A stretch of DNA of 64,000 nucleotides from Sphingobium sp. BYY-5 (GCF_022758885.1 NZ_JALEBH010000002.1:1239244-1303243); one strand, 5' to 3'. Counted from the stretch's first letter, positions 34,451-43,315 are shown. The notes: generated by a model not told the origin, from the letters alone. A program made the numbers and translations.

Positions 34451-35637
34451 CGCTGCGCCACCTTTGCTTCGGGCAGCCGGTCGTTGATGAAGGCGGGCAC
34501 CGCCTCTGCTTCGATCCCGCTCGAAATGCGGCGGCACTGGCCGGTCGCGGGATCGCGATCGCCATCGGCCATCGCCTTCAACGCGGCATACATGGCGGCG
34601 CAGTCATAGCCCGCCGTCGTCGCTGCGCCCTCACCCCCAACCGAGGCGCTGGCCATCACGTTCCAGATAGGCTGATAGCCGCCGACAATCCCTTTCAGCG
34701 ACCCGTCCGGCTGAAATTCCAGGCGCAGCCGCGCCCTGGTGAAATCATATTCGTTGCGCCGCCCGCGAATGTCGCGCTCCGACCCCTGTCCCCAATTCTG
34801 CTTCAGCCGGATATGGGCAGGCTCGGTGGTCAGCACGCCGTTGCGGATGCTGCCCTTCAGCAGGTTGCGATGATCGGGATTGGCAGTGACCGTATAGCTG
34901 GCGCCGCGAATGAAATTCTGCCGCGAATCCACCACCGCGCGATCCTCGCTATTGGCGTAGATCACGGTCACGTCGGGATCGTCGACCAGACTGTCGACCC
35001 CGGTCAGCAACAGCACCTGGCTATGTTCGCCGCTAATCAGGAACTGGGTAAGGCCGCGCACGATGTCACCGCCCATGCCGTCCACCCCGCGCCAGGTCCG
35101 CACGCAGCCCATGGCCCGCCACATCTGGTTGTCGATGCCCTTTTCTCCCGTCGGGCCATCGAAATTGGTGTGGCGACAGGTGTCCGCTTCGCTGTCGCCA
35201 TCGCCCGTTTCATCGTCCAGATTCAGCCCCTTGGCGATCTTGCCCTGCACCATGCGCTGGGGCGGGCGATCGAACTTGTCGGGATGGGTGCAGATGTTGA
35301 TATTGTCCGGGCCGAAAGCATAGCCATGCCAGCGTGCGGTTAATTCCTTCTCGTTGGATTTTTCCAGCAACCGCGCCCGCTCGCCGACCGGTTGGGTTTG
35401 CAGGTAATTTTCACGCAGGGTTGCGGCCAGCCCCTCTGGGCAATCTTCCTTGCCCTGGTAGATGGCGGGCGCGAAATGGGTGAAGACGAAGCCCATCTCG
35501 CCATTGGCTGGTGGCGCGGGCAGGGCGGCGGTTGCCACCTGTTTCGTAACGTCCCCGCCCTGCGCAGCGACCGGTGCCGCAGTCAATGCCGGCAGGGCGA
35601 TGGCGGCGACCCATGACAGCTTTCTCCGCATGTTCAT
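34447..35637 (-). CDS. Exported protein of unknown function in redox operon
   Basis: I do not recognise a family. The 396 residues start with a signal peptide (MNMRRKLSWVAAIALPAL to PVAAQ). Notable segments are FTHFAPAIYQGKEDCPEG, ARWHGYAFGPDNINICTHPD, DTCRHTNFDGPTGEKGIDNQ and AMGCVRTW, which supply Cys and His that could bind metal or form disulfides. A C-terminal DCAAMYAALKAMAD and CRRISSGIEAE follow. There is no CxxCH. The ATG at 35637 has AAGGAGAAGAGAGG just upstream. It lies 19 bases after the COG4315-like gene and overlaps the c-heme lipoprotein gene by four bases, so all are one transcript. Confidence 0.75.
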   Translation of the reverse strand: MNMRRKLSWVAAIALPALTAAPVAAQGGDVTKQVATAALPAPPANGEMGFVFTHFAPAIYQGKEDCPEGLAATLRENYLQTQPVGERARLLEKSNEKELTARWHGYAFGPDNINICTHPDKFDRPPQRMVQGKIAKGLNLDDETGDGDSEADTCRHTNFDGPTGEKGIDNQMWRAMGCVRTWRGVDGMGGDIVRGLTQFLISGEHSQVLLLTGVDSLVDDPDVTVIYANSEDRAVVDSRQNFIRGASYTVTANPDHRNLLKGSIRNGVLTTEPAHIRLKQNWGQGSERDIRGRRNEYDFTRARLRLEFQPDGSLKGIVGGYQPIWNVMASASVGGEGAATTAGYDCAAMYAALKAMADGDRDPATGQCRRISSGIEAEAVPAFINDRLPEAKVAQR

Positions 35638-35656
35638 CCTCTCTTCTCCTTGACCG

Positions 35657-36448
35657 TCAGGGCGTAAGTGGCAGCGCATCGGTGGGAATGTCCGCCGGAT
35701 CGGCACCGTCGATCACGTAGACCGGCCGATCGCGATACACCCATTGCGCTCGCTCCTCGTCCTGGCGCACGCTCCATTGGCCTGTGCCACGACGCACCAG
35801 CCCGGCGGGAAAGGCGCGCCATTGTGCACAGGTAGCGCCGCAGTGCGCAGCCCTGGGGCTGACCAGCAGGTCGCCCTGTCCGTCGACCAGCAGATAGCGT
35901 CCCTCCACCAGGCGCGGCGCGACATTTGCGGGCGCGGTGATCCTGGGCAGGGGCGGCACATATTTCAGGCTGTTCCAGGTGAGGCCGTCCTCACCGTCAT
36001 GCGCCGCCGATCCCGGCTGTTCGCCAATGCGGGTGAAGACGAGGTTCACGCCCTTAAAGACCCATTGCGGTCCTTTCGGTCCCTGCATGACGACCCAGTC
36101 GCCGTTCGGTTTGGACGCGTCCGCCGCAGATTTTTCACCGCCGAACTGGGGTGGGAGCGGTACGACCATGGCTTTGGCTGGCGCCATCAGTGGTTCCCAT
36201 TGTGTCAGGCAATCACCCGAACACCATAGGGCTTGACGCCCGGTCCGGCCGGTGACGGCACGCATATCCATGCCATAAAGCGTGCGCCCATGGGCATCGA
36301 CATAGACGCTTCTTGATCCCGCCTGCTTCACACTCACGCCGGGGGGCAGGGGATCGCCGCTCGCTGCCTCCAACGGCAAATCCGCAGCCTGCGCCCATAG
36401 TTCGGCAGGCTGGACCAGCATCAGGATGGCGATGGCGTGCCGGATCAT
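35657..36448 (-). CDS. Exported protein with COG4315-like secreted repeats
   Basis: A 263-residue exported protein with signal IRHAIAILMLVQPAELWAQ. Two copies of a repeat are visible. The first (about 47-130) has VYVDAHGRTLYGMD, ALWCSGDCLTQWEPL and WVFKGVNLVF. The second (about 180-250) has LLVDGQGDLLVSP, HCGATCAQWRAFP and QWVYRDRPVYV. This is the pattern of the secreted repeat family of unknown function (COG4315, pfam03640). Each repeat has a Cys pair (CSGDC, CGATC) that could form a disulfide. The start overlaps the cytochrome c' stop as TGATG. Confidence 0.78.
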   Translation of the reverse strand: MIRHAIAILMLVQPAELWAQAADLPLEAASGDPLPPGVSVKQAGSRSVYVDAHGRTLYGMDMRAVTGRTGRQALWCSGDCLTQWEPLMAPAKAMVVPLPPQFGGEKSAADASKPNGDWVVMQGPKGPQWVFKGVNLVFTRIGEQPGSAAHDGEDGLTWNSLKYVPPLPRITAPANVAPRLVEGRYLLVDGQGDLLVSPRAAHCGATCAQWRAFPAGLVRRGTGQWSVRQDEERAQWVYRDRPVYVIDGADPADIPTDALPLTP

Positions 36449-36915
36449 CAGCGCCGCTCCTCGACGCGGAAGCTGCGATGGCAGGTGCCACAGCTTTGCC
36501 CCAGCGCTTTGGCCGCTAGCCGCATCCGCGCGATGTCGCCGCTCTGCGCCATGGTGGCGAAGGTGTTGGCCTGCGCCGCGAAGCCGTCCTGCGCCGCCTT
36601 GAACGCGGCGGCCTGGCTCCAGATTTCCGCCTTGGCCGCGGTCTTCACGCCCGGTCTGGGACCGCTGCCCGCCGGGAACCAGCCTTGCTGCTGGCGCGCA
36701 TAGTCGCGGATCTGGCGTGCCGAGATCTGGATGACATAGGTTTGTGGCGTGGTCGATTTCAGTTCGTCATTGATGTTCTTGAACGCCGCCCCGACCTCGC
36801 GGAAGCCGGCGATGCGGGTTGCGATGATATCGCCGGGGGCCGCTGCCAGCGGTGTCGCGCATAAGGCGGCCAGCAGGGTGAACAGGGCGGTCGGGCGCCG
36901 GGCGTCGCTTTTCAT
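36448..36915 (-). CDS. Cytochrome c' (class II c-type cytochrome)
   Basis: A periplasmic heme protein of 155 residues. The signal peptide is LFTLLAALCATPLAAA. The mature protein is a four-helix bundle with the C-terminal heme motif CGTCHRSFR, the class II position. The N-terminal helix RIAGFREVGAAFKNINDEL fits family sequences such as those starting with a methionine or similar axial residue. A ribosome binding site GGAAGGG precedes the start. It lies 21 bases after the cytochrome b561 gene. It may carry electrons or bind NO; in this operon an electron carrier role is inferred. Confidence 0.88.
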   Translation of the reverse strand: MKSDARRPTALFTLLAALCATPLAAAPGDIIATRIAGFREVGAAFKNINDELKSTTPQTYVIQISARQIRDYARQQQGWFPAGSGPRPGVKTAAKAEIWSQAAAFKAAQDGFAAQANTFATMAQSGDIARMRLAAKALGQSCGTCHRSFRVEERR

Positions 36916-36936
36916 GTCATCCCTTCCTTTCCAGTT

Positions 36937-37593
36937 TCAGAGCATCGGGTCGGCGAAGACCCACCAGGCGATCACGCCCGACAGGGTGACGGCGATCAGG
37001 AAAGTGACCGCCCTGGCGCGTCGTACAGGCACGACCGCCTCGCTCGCGACAGCCGTTCGGCCGGTCAGCATCGCCCCGATCAGGTTGCGTCGCCGCGCCA
37101 GCAGGTAGAAAAGCACCGCCGCCACATGCAATCCGATCAGGATTTGCAGGATGGTGAAGCTGGTCGCGTGGATCGCGGCAGCCAGCCGCCCTTGGTCGAA
37201 ATCGACCAGATGCGACAGCGGCCCGGATTCGATCCCGTCAATGTCGACCGCGAACAGACCGGTGCCGAGTTGCACCATCAGCAGCAGCAGCATCGCGATC
37301 ACGCTCCATCCGCCCAGCGGATTATGGCCGACCGGCGCGACCCCGCCCGCCAGATAGGCGCGGATGGCGCGTGGACCCTTCAGGAGATAGGCAAAGCGCG
37401 CTGATCCCGAGCCGACAAAGCCCCAGATCAGGCGAAAGACGACCAGGAACAGCACGGCCTGGCCCGACCAGCGATGCCAGTCCATATGATAGGTTTCCGC
37501 GCTCCACCAGGAAAAGCCCAGCAACGCCACCAGCAGCCAGTGAAACAGGCGGATCGGCAGGTCCCAGACGAATTGACGGGCGTCACTTATCAT
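36937..37593 (-). CDS. Cytochrome b561-type membrane protein
   Basis: A 218-residue inner-membrane diheme b cytochrome. The start VWDLPIRLFHWLLVALLGF (His18) is the hallmark of the bacterial b561/hydrogenase-type family. Further ligand candidates are His36/His40 in YHMDWHRWSGQ and His in AIHATSFTILQILIGLHVA. Four main helices are seen, plus one C-terminal helix (AVTFLIAVTLSGVIAWWVF). It would link the quinone pool with periplasmic carriers. It starts four bases after the HiPIP stop and precedes cytochrome c'. Confidence 0.88.
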   Translation of the reverse strand: MISDARQFVWDLPIRLFHWLLVALLGFSWWSAETYHMDWHRWSGQAVLFLVVFRLIWGFVGSGSARFAYLLKGPRAIRAYLAGGVAPVGHNPLGGWSVIAMLLLLMVQLGTGLFAVDIDGIESGPLSHLVDFDQGRLAAAIHATSFTILQILIGLHVAAVLFYLLARRRNLIGAMLTGRTAVASEAVVPVRRARAVTFLIAVTLSGVIAWWVFADPML

Positions 37594-37597
37594 CGGT

Positions 37598-37909
37598 TCA
37601 GCCCTTCTTCGCCCAGGAATCGCACAGCCCTTCGGCCGGGACGATCCCGCCGCTCAGCAGTGCGCATTTGCCGCAACCGGGCTGGGCGGCGGTGAAGAAT
37701 GCGCAGACGCTACAGCGCTTGGCTGCATCGGCCGACGGCGCCCGGAACCCCAGCGACTTGCGCATACTCTTCTGCGCGGCGGACAGGCTTGCGGGATCGA
37801 CGCATTCGGCGGCATTACCGATCCCCGTAAAGCCGATCGGCAGCATCGCCAGCAAGGTCAGCGCCGACCGGCGGGTCCAGACATGATCTTGATGTTTCGC
37901 TGCCGGCAC
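37598..37909 (-). CDS. High-potential iron-sulfur protein (HiPIP)
   Basis: A small periplasmic electron carrier with a 4Fe-4S cluster. It has a Tat-type leader (WTRRSALTLLAMLPIGFTG). The four cluster cysteines are in RCSVCAFF, GCGKCALL and EGLCDSW, matching the HiPIP spacing C-x2-C ... C ... C, with an additional Cys before the third. With the GTG start at 37909 it has 103 residues; GAAGAGGAG lies about nine bases upstream of it. An upstream extension without leader features is rejected. It is the first gene of the seven-gene operon and is divergent from the response regulator. Confidence 0.85.
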   Translation of the reverse strand: MPAAKHQDHVWTRRSALTLLAMLPIGFTGIGNAAECVDPASLSAAQKSMRKSLGFRAPSADAAKRCSVCAFFTAAQPGCGKCALLSGGIVPAEGLCDSWAKKG

Positions 37910-37990
37910 GCGGGCCGCTCCTCTTCCCTGTTGGCCCGGTCTACCCGGCCGTCTTCTTGCCCCGGCTATAGCAGCGGCTCGTCGGTTTAA

Positions 37991-38053
37991 TTTGTCAGCG
38001 CCGACAAAATTGGCGCAGAATAATTCCGCGCTTTGTGTCCGGTTTGACAAAAT
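37991..38053. promoter_or_regulatory. Candidate operator region in the divergent HiPIP/response-regulator promoter
   Basis: TTTGTC-agcgcc-GACAAA (37991-38008) is a 6-bp dyad. The octamer GACAAAAT occurs at 38003-38010 and again at 38046-38053, 43 bases apart (about four helix turns). OmpR-type regulators often bind direct repeats, so autoregulation and control of the redox operon are plausible. Purely pattern-based. Confidence 0.3.
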
Positions 38054-38090
38054 CCAGCGGAGGGCGACCGCTAGAAAGGGCGCAGAACGG

Positions 38091-38849
38091 ATGAAGGAGA
38101 GGCAGGTGGCGGCCATGGCGGCGGAGGCGATCGATGCGTCGGAACAGACCCATATCCTGATCGTCGACGACGATCCTTCGCTGCGCACTCTGGTCCGCGC
38201 CTTTCTGACACAGGAAGGTTATGTCGTGGCGGAGGCGGAGGATGCCACGGCGCTGCGCCGGCTGCTCGACCGGCAGCGGGTCGACATCCTGATCCTCGAC
38301 GTGATGATGCCGGGCGAGGACGGGCTTTCGATTGCCCGTTCACTCGCCGGGAAACAGGACATCGGCATCATCATGGTCTCTGCTCTGGGGACCGAGGGCG
38401 ACCGGATCACGGGTCTGGAAATGGGGGCAGACGACTATCTGCCCAAACCCGTGTCGCCGCGCGAACTGCTTGCCCGTGTTCGCGCACTTCAACGCCGTCG
38501 TCGCTCTGCTGCCGAAACGCGCCTGGCATCGATGACTCATTATCATTTCGAGGGGTGGAGGCTCGATCCGGTACGGCGCGTGCTGCGCGATCCGGCCGGG
38601 ATCATCATCAGCCTGTCGGAGGGGGAGTTTGCCCTGCTGCTCGCCTTCATCGAGCATCCTCAGAAGATATTGACCCGCGACCATTTGGTGGAACTCGCGC
38701 GCGGTGTCGACGCCGATGTGTTCGATCGGGCGATTGATACCCAGGTCAGCCGGCTGCGGCGCAAGCTGGGAACCCGCGCCGGGGGCGACTTGATCCAGAC
38801 GGTACGCAGTGAAGGCTATATCTTTCAGGCTGCGGTGCGGCGCGGATGA
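38091..38849 (+). CDS. OmpR-family response regulator
   Basis: A cytoplasmic two-component regulator of 252 residues. The receiver has ILIVDDDPS, the phospho-acceptor Asp70 in DILILDVMMPGEDG, the Ser switch in MVSALGTEGDR, and Lys in DYLPKPVSPREL. The C-terminal winged helix has LSEGEFALLLAFIEHPQKIL, TQVSRLRRKLG and VRSEGYIF. The ATG at 38091 is used; a second in-frame ATG at 38115 is equally possible. The stop overlaps the kinase start by ATGA. It is divergent from the HiPIP operon, which is its most likely target. Confidence 0.93.
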   Translation: MKERQVAAMAAEAIDASEQTHILIVDDDPSLRTLVRAFLTQEGYVVAEAEDATALRRLLDRQRVDILILDVMMPGEDGLSIARSLAGKQDIGIIMVSALGTEGDRITGLEMGADDYLPKPVSPRELLARVRALQRRRRSAAETRLASMTHYHFEGWRLDPVRRVLRDPAGIIISLSEGEFALLLAFIEHPQKILTRDHLVELARGVDADVFDRAIDTQVSRLRRKLGTRAGGDLIQTVRSEGYIFQAAVRRG

Positions 38850-40180
38850 AGGCGCGCTTCCTGCGCTGGGCCAATTCGATCCACGCCCATCTATTGGCGC
38901 TTACCCTGGTCGTCATCCTGACTCTCACGGCTTTCAGCCTTTTCTTGCTATTATCCCTTATCCCACCCGAACGGGTGCCGGTGTCTGTCTATGAGATCGC
39001 CCGCATCTTGAAGAAACAGCCGCTGCTGCGCGAAATCCCCGTGGTGCATGAAAAGCGTCAGGCGGCCGCGCCCCTCCCGCCGACCGACCCGGCCGAACGG
39101 TTGATATCGGCACTGCTCGCGCGCCAATTGACCCTGCGGGCCGATGATGTCCGCGTCCGGCTCGATCCGGGCGATCGCGAACGGCTTGGCCAGTTTTTGC
39201 AGGAAATGCAGCTTTATGGCTCCGACGAGGCGGCTGACCCTTTCATCCTGGGCACCTTCACCGCTGCGGTTCGCCAGCGCTCGGGCGAATGGCGGCTGGT
39301 GACGCGTGAGGCGCGCGGCGGCCAGTCGCTTTGGCGGCTGTTCGGGCAGAATGCCTTCCTCCTGGGCCTGTTGCTCGTGATCCCGCTCAGCCTATGGTTC
39401 AGCGTCCGCCTGTCCCGCCCGATCCGAGCCTTCGCTGCTTCGGCGGAACGGCTGGGGGCAGGGATTGAGGAACAGCCCATCCCGGTTGAGGGACCAAGCG
39501 AAATCCGGATGGCTGCCCAGTCTCTCAACGAGATGCAGTCGCGCATCGCCCGCTATGTGCGGGAGCGGACTTCGGTGGTGGGTGCGATCGCGCATGACCT
39601 GCGCACGCCACTTTCCCGCCTGCACTTCCACCTTGCCAGCGCACCGGCGTCGGTCCGGATGGCGGCGGAGGATGAAATCCGTCAGATGGAACAGTTGATA
39701 GGTACGACGCTTGATTTCGTCGATAATGAAAGCCGGCCGCGATCAATGGACCCGCTCGATTTGGGGTTGCTGGTGGAAGGCCTGGTTGACGACTTCGCCG
39801 ACATGGGTCGCGATGTGGTCATGACAAAGGGTGAATCGATCACGATCATAGGTGATATGCTTCTATTGAAGCGGCTCTTCACCAACCTGTTCGACAATGC
39901 GATCAAATATGGCGATCGCGCTTGGGTTACTGTCCAGCGCATCGATGATATGGCGATTGTGGACGTGATGGACGATGGGCCGGGCATGATGGACGAGCAA
40001 ATCGCCCGCGCCTTCGAGCCCTTCTATCGCGGGGAGCCTTCACGCAATCGCAGCACCGGGGGGGTAGGTCTGGGCCTTTCGATCGTCCAGTCGGCGGTAC
40101 AGGCGCATGATGGCATGATCGCCCTGACTTCTTCGGTTGGCGGAGGCTTGCGCGTCCGAGTGCAATTGCCGATTTTATAG
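38846..40180 (+). CDS. EnvZ-type sensor histidine kinase
   Basis: An inner-membrane sensor of 444 residues. Helix 1 (LLALTLVVILTLTAFSLFLL, about 16-36) and helix 2 (NAFLLGLLLVIPLSLWFSV, about 170-190) enclose a periplasmic sensor region of about 130 residues with no recognised ligand motif. A HAMP segment follows (LSRPIRAFAASAERLG). The dimerisation helix has the phospho-His in GAIAHDLRTPLSRLHFHL. ATP-binding boxes are NLFDNAIKYG (N), VMDDGPGM (G1), FEPFYRGE (F) and GVGLGLSIVQ (G2). All catalytic motifs are intact. Translationally coupled to the response regulator. Confidence 0.93.
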   Translation: MKARFLRWANSIHAHLLALTLVVILTLTAFSLFLLLSLIPPERVPVSVYEIARILKKQPLLREIPVVHEKRQAAAPLPPTDPAERLISALLARQLTLRADDVRVRLDPGDRERLGQFLQEMQLYGSDEAADPFILGTFTAAVRQRSGEWRLVTREARGGQSLWRLFGQNAFLLGLLLVIPLSLWFSVRLSRPIRAFAASAERLGAGIEEQPIPVEGPSEIRMAAQSLNEMQSRIARYVRERTSVVGAIAHDLRTPLSRLHFHLASAPASVRMAAEDEIRQMEQLIGTTLDFVDNESRPRSMDPLDLGLLVEGLVDDFADMGRDVVMTKGESITIIGDMLLLKRLFTNLFDNAIKYGDRAWVTVQRIDDMAIVDVMDDGPGMMDEQIARAFEPFYRGEPSRNRSTGGVGLGLSIVQSAVQAHDGMIALTSSVGGGLRVRVQLPIL

Positions 40181-40250
40181 GGTGAAGGCTGTACGTCGCC
40201 TCGGTGGAGACCAACGGTTCACTGTCTTGGGTCGGCGTCCCCCGTTGGCC

Positions 40251-40281
40251 GGCGGCGGGTCACAAGGCTGGGCCCGCCGCC
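40251..40281. terminator. GC-rich hairpin between convergent kinase and TBDR genes
   Basis: GGCGGCGGG (40251-40259) pairs with CCCGCCGCC (40273-40281) over nine bases with a 13-base loop. It lies in the 123-base gap between two convergent genes. No T-run follows on either strand, so it is a stem-loop of probable terminator function rather than a classical intrinsic terminator. Confidence 0.45.
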
Positions 40282-40303
40282 GCCATCATTGCCGAAGGGA
40301 AGG

Positions 40304-43300
40304 TCAGTAATTGACCTTCACGCCGACGCGGAAATAGCGACCCAATATGCCTTCGCCACCCTGTACCGGGTTATAGGCATGGGCGCCGTAGGTGATGGTG
40401 TCGATCGGCGGCAACCGGTCAAACATGTTCAACATATTGGCATAGAATGTGAAGTTGTCGTTCACTTTGACCTGCGCATTCAGGTCGAAGGTGACATAAT
40501 TTTTCACCTTGCAGGGCAACGAGCCGTCATCCAGCCCGCAATCCTTGTAGTCGGTGCCCTGGTCCATGGCCGAAAGATCATAGCCGCCGAAGAAATTGAC
40601 CGTGTTGCTGATCGCGAACTTACCGAAATCCAGCGTGTTGAGCCAGCTACCATGCCATTTGGGCGTGCCCGAACCCGCCGTCAGGTTGAAGTTGCCGAGC
40701 GTGCCGTCATAGCGCTCCACCGTGCCATCTGGGAATTTGGTTTCCAGCCTGAGGATATAGCTGGCTTCCAGCGAACTGGTCCAACGGATGCCGTCGGTGA
40801 TCCCGATATCGGCGTTGGCGGCGAAGTCCAGGCCTTCCGACTTGATCGTATTGGCATTGATGAAGCCCGACTGCACGAAGGCGACACGCGGCGTTCTGGT
40901 ATCACCCGGAGCGATCGGCACGTCTTCAATGACGTTATAGCCTTCGGGGATCGGCTGGCCTGCATAATAGGCGATCAGTGCAGGGGCATTGTTCGCTGTC
41001 GTGATGGCGCCCGTCTTCTTGATATTATAATAATCTACCGAGAAGGACAGGCCGCGCATCGGTTCGACCAGGATACCGGCGGTGAAGCTGCGCGATTTTT
41101 CCGGCTTCAAATTCTGGTTGGCGAGAGAGGTCTGCCCATAGGTGCCGTTCCGAATATAGGCCGGACAGGTGCTGAACGTGGCTACCGTGCAGCCATATTG
41201 CGCCAGATACTGGTCGTTGAATGCGCTTGCTGTATTGCTGACGAAGCCCGTTGTCGGGAAAGTCGCGTTGGCTTCGCCGAAGCTGGGGATGCGGAAGCCG
41301 CGCGAATAGGTGCCACGCAGTACAACCTGCTCGATCGGTTTTACTTTCACGCCGACCTTCGGCGAGAAATTATCGATACCACCGGAATAGCGGTCATAGC
41401 GGCCCGACGCATTGATTTCGAGTTGTTCGAAGATTGGCGCATTCAGTTCCGCATAGGCCGAATAGACGCGACGGTCGCCCTTCACGGCAAAGCCGTTCAG
41501 GCGATAATAGCGTTCGGTCCCGCCGTTGATGTCGGAATTGATACTGGGGGAGTCGATCGCTTCATAGCGAAACGACACCCCCAGGCCGAGCTGCAAGGGG
41601 CCGCCCGGCAACTCCATCAGGCTGCCGCTGACAACCGCCTGCGCCTGAACCATGTCCGATGTCGACGTCGATGTCGCGGTCGGCATCAGATAATCCAGCG
41701 TCGCCTGGCTGTTGGCCGCCGGATTGACGAAGTTGAAGCTGCCGTCGGCGATTACGTCCAGCAGGTGCTGGATATAGACATAGCCGTCCGACTTGCGGCG
41801 CAGGTCCATGTGCATGGCCGTCGCATTGACGTCATAGGTCCAATTGTCATTGATCGGTCCCTTGATGCCGATCGCACCGCGATAGGCGCGGGTGCGCGAT
41901 TCATCATGCTCGATCGAGTTGGGCAGGCGACCGATGATCGCGGCATTCTGTCCCTGCGCGGCATAGGGATTGTTCGGGTTCAGCGTGCCGTTCGCCGCAG
42001 TGCAGGCCACGGTCGTACCGCGCGGGCAGACATAGACCGGCAGTTGCAGGATGTTATTGTTACCATAGTAGGCGACGTTGCCCGACGTGCTGTAGCGCGG
42101 GAAGTAGAAGGGCGCCGGCGCATTGGCGCGGATCGTGCTCGGCAGGCCGTCATAGGCGACCTTGGTCTGCAGGAAGTTGAATTCCGCATAGGCTTCGCTG
42201 CTATCGCCCACGCGGGCGGTGAAGCGGCCCGAGAAGCCATAGCGTTCGATATCCGGGTTGATGACGCCGTAATTGTTGGTGATATCTTCCTGACACACGG
42301 TAGAAGGCGCCGTCGGATTGTCGGCCAATTCATCGGCTGTCAGAGTATAGGGGTTGCTCCGGTTGCAGCCCGCCGTCGGATTGAGCATTTGATAGGCGCC
42401 ACTCTGCGTGCCGTCTGACGCAGCAGCGGGACGGACGAAGAAGGTGCTGCCCGTATTCGTTACGACTGGGCTGAAACCCGGATAGGCGCCATTCCCATCC
42501 AGTCCATCGACGATATTGTTCGGACCGCATGTACCGTCATGGCAAATGCGGCGATAATCGTCCGTGTTGAAGGGATAGGGACGCTGGCTGTTCTTCAACT
42601 GCTTGCTGTTGTAATAGAAGCCGCTGACATAGGCGTTATAGCCGTTATCCTGCAGATCGCCGGTGCCGGCCGTCAGCGACAGGCGATATTGCGACCCGTC
42701 ACCCCGGCTGGATATGCCCGTTTCGGCGCGACCGGCAATACCCTTGAAATTCTTCTTGGTGATGATGTTGACCACGCCCGCGATCGCATCTGCGCCATAG
42801 CTGGACGAAGCGCCGTCCCGCAAAACTTCGACATGATCGACGATATCGTCGGGAATGGTGTTGAGATCGACGAAATTGCGGGTGCCGTCATCCGAAAGCG
42901 GATAATAGGCCGCGCGCATACCGTCGAACAGCACCAGCGTCGAATTGGTGGACAGGCCGCGCAGCGAAACGGCGGACGCGCCGCCCGCAAAGGCGCCATT
43001 GGCCGAAAAACTGTTGGTGAGGGCCGGGCCATTATTGGAGGCCAGACGCTGCAACCCGTCTTGGATCGTGCTGACGCCGCGCTTGTCGAGATTTTCGGTG
43101 CTGACGACGGTGACAGGAGACGGGGTTTCCGTATTGGTCCGGCTCAGGATCGATCCGGTGACGATGATCGTGGCGCCTTCGTCGGCTGCCTGCGGCGACG
43201 CTGTCGTGGTGGATGTCTGTCCCTGGGCGAACGCAGGCGCCGCTATCAGCGCCAGGCCAAGGATGGCGGGCGCGGAGCCCGCACGCAATGATGCAGCGAT

Positions 43301-43315
43301 GGAAATTTTCTTCAC
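40304..43315 (-). CDS. TonB-dependent receptor, large
   Basis: A 1003-residue outer-membrane receptor. The signal peptide (PAILGLALIAAPAFAQ) is followed by a TonB box-like ATIIVTGSILSRTNTETPSP, a plug with VSLRGLSTNSTLVLFDGMR, GASSSYGADAIAGVVNIITK, and a long barrel ending in GILGRYFRVGVKVNY with the usual terminal aromatic residue. The plug style (VSLRGL ... LVLFDG) is close to the receptor at 59989. It stands alone: the upstream 535 bases hold no gene on this strand and the downstream gene is convergent. The substrate cannot be told from sequence. Confidence 0.93.
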   Translation of the reverse strand: MKKISIAASLRAGSAPAILGLALIAAPAFAQGQTSTTTASPQAADEGATIIVTGSILSRTNTETPSPVTVVSTENLDKRGVSTIQDGLQRLASNNGPALTNSFSANGAFAGGASAVSLRGLSTNSTLVLFDGMRAAYYPLSDDGTRNFVDLNTIPDDIVDHVEVLRDGASSSYGADAIAGVVNIITKKNFKGIAGRAETGISSRGDGSQYRLSLTAGTGDLQDNGYNAYVSGFYYNSKQLKNSQRPYPFNTDDYRRICHDGTCGPNNIVDGLDGNGAYPGFSPVVTNTGSTFFVRPAAASDGTQSGAYQMLNPTAGCNRSNPYTLTADELADNPTAPSTVCQEDITNNYGVINPDIERYGFSGRFTARVGDSSEAYAEFNFLQTKVAYDGLPSTIRANAPAPFYFPRYSTSGNVAYYGNNNILQLPVYVCPRGTTVACTAANGTLNPNNPYAAQGQNAAIIGRLPNSIEHDESRTRAYRGAIGIKGPINDNWTYDVNATAMHMDLRRKSDGYVYIQHLLDVIADGSFNFVNPAANSQATLDYLMPTATSTSTSDMVQAQAVVSGSLMELPGGPLQLGLGVSFRYEAIDSPSINSDINGGTERYYRLNGFAVKGDRRVYSAYAELNAPIFEQLEINASGRYDRYSGGIDNFSPKVGVKVKPIEQVVLRGTYSRGFRIPSFGEANATFPTTGFVSNTASAFNDQYLAQYGCTVATFSTCPAYIRNGTYGQTSLANQNLKPEKSRSFTAGILVEPMRGLSFSVDYYNIKKTGAITTANNAPALIAYYAGQPIPEGYNVIEDVPIAPGDTRTPRVAFVQSGFINANTIKSEGLDFAANADIGITDGIRWTSSLEASYILRLETKFPDGTVERYDGTLGNFNLTAGSGTPKWHGSWLNTLDFGKFAISNTVNFFGGYDLSAMDQGTDYKDCGLDDGSLPCKVKNYVTFDLNAQVKVNDNFTFYANMLNMFDRLPPIDTITYGAHAYNPVQGGEGILGRYFRVGVKVNY

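Noticed and set aside
37598..38188. Longer HiPIP frame starting at 38188
   Set aside because: The extension has no leader and crosses the divergent promoter and the start of the response regulator; the GTG at 37909 has a good ribosome binding site and is followed by the Tat leader.
40289..42418. Open frame of about 700 codons antisense to the TBDR at 40304
   Set aside because: The receptor frame has plug and barrel signatures throughout; the opposite frame shows none and has no ribosome binding site.
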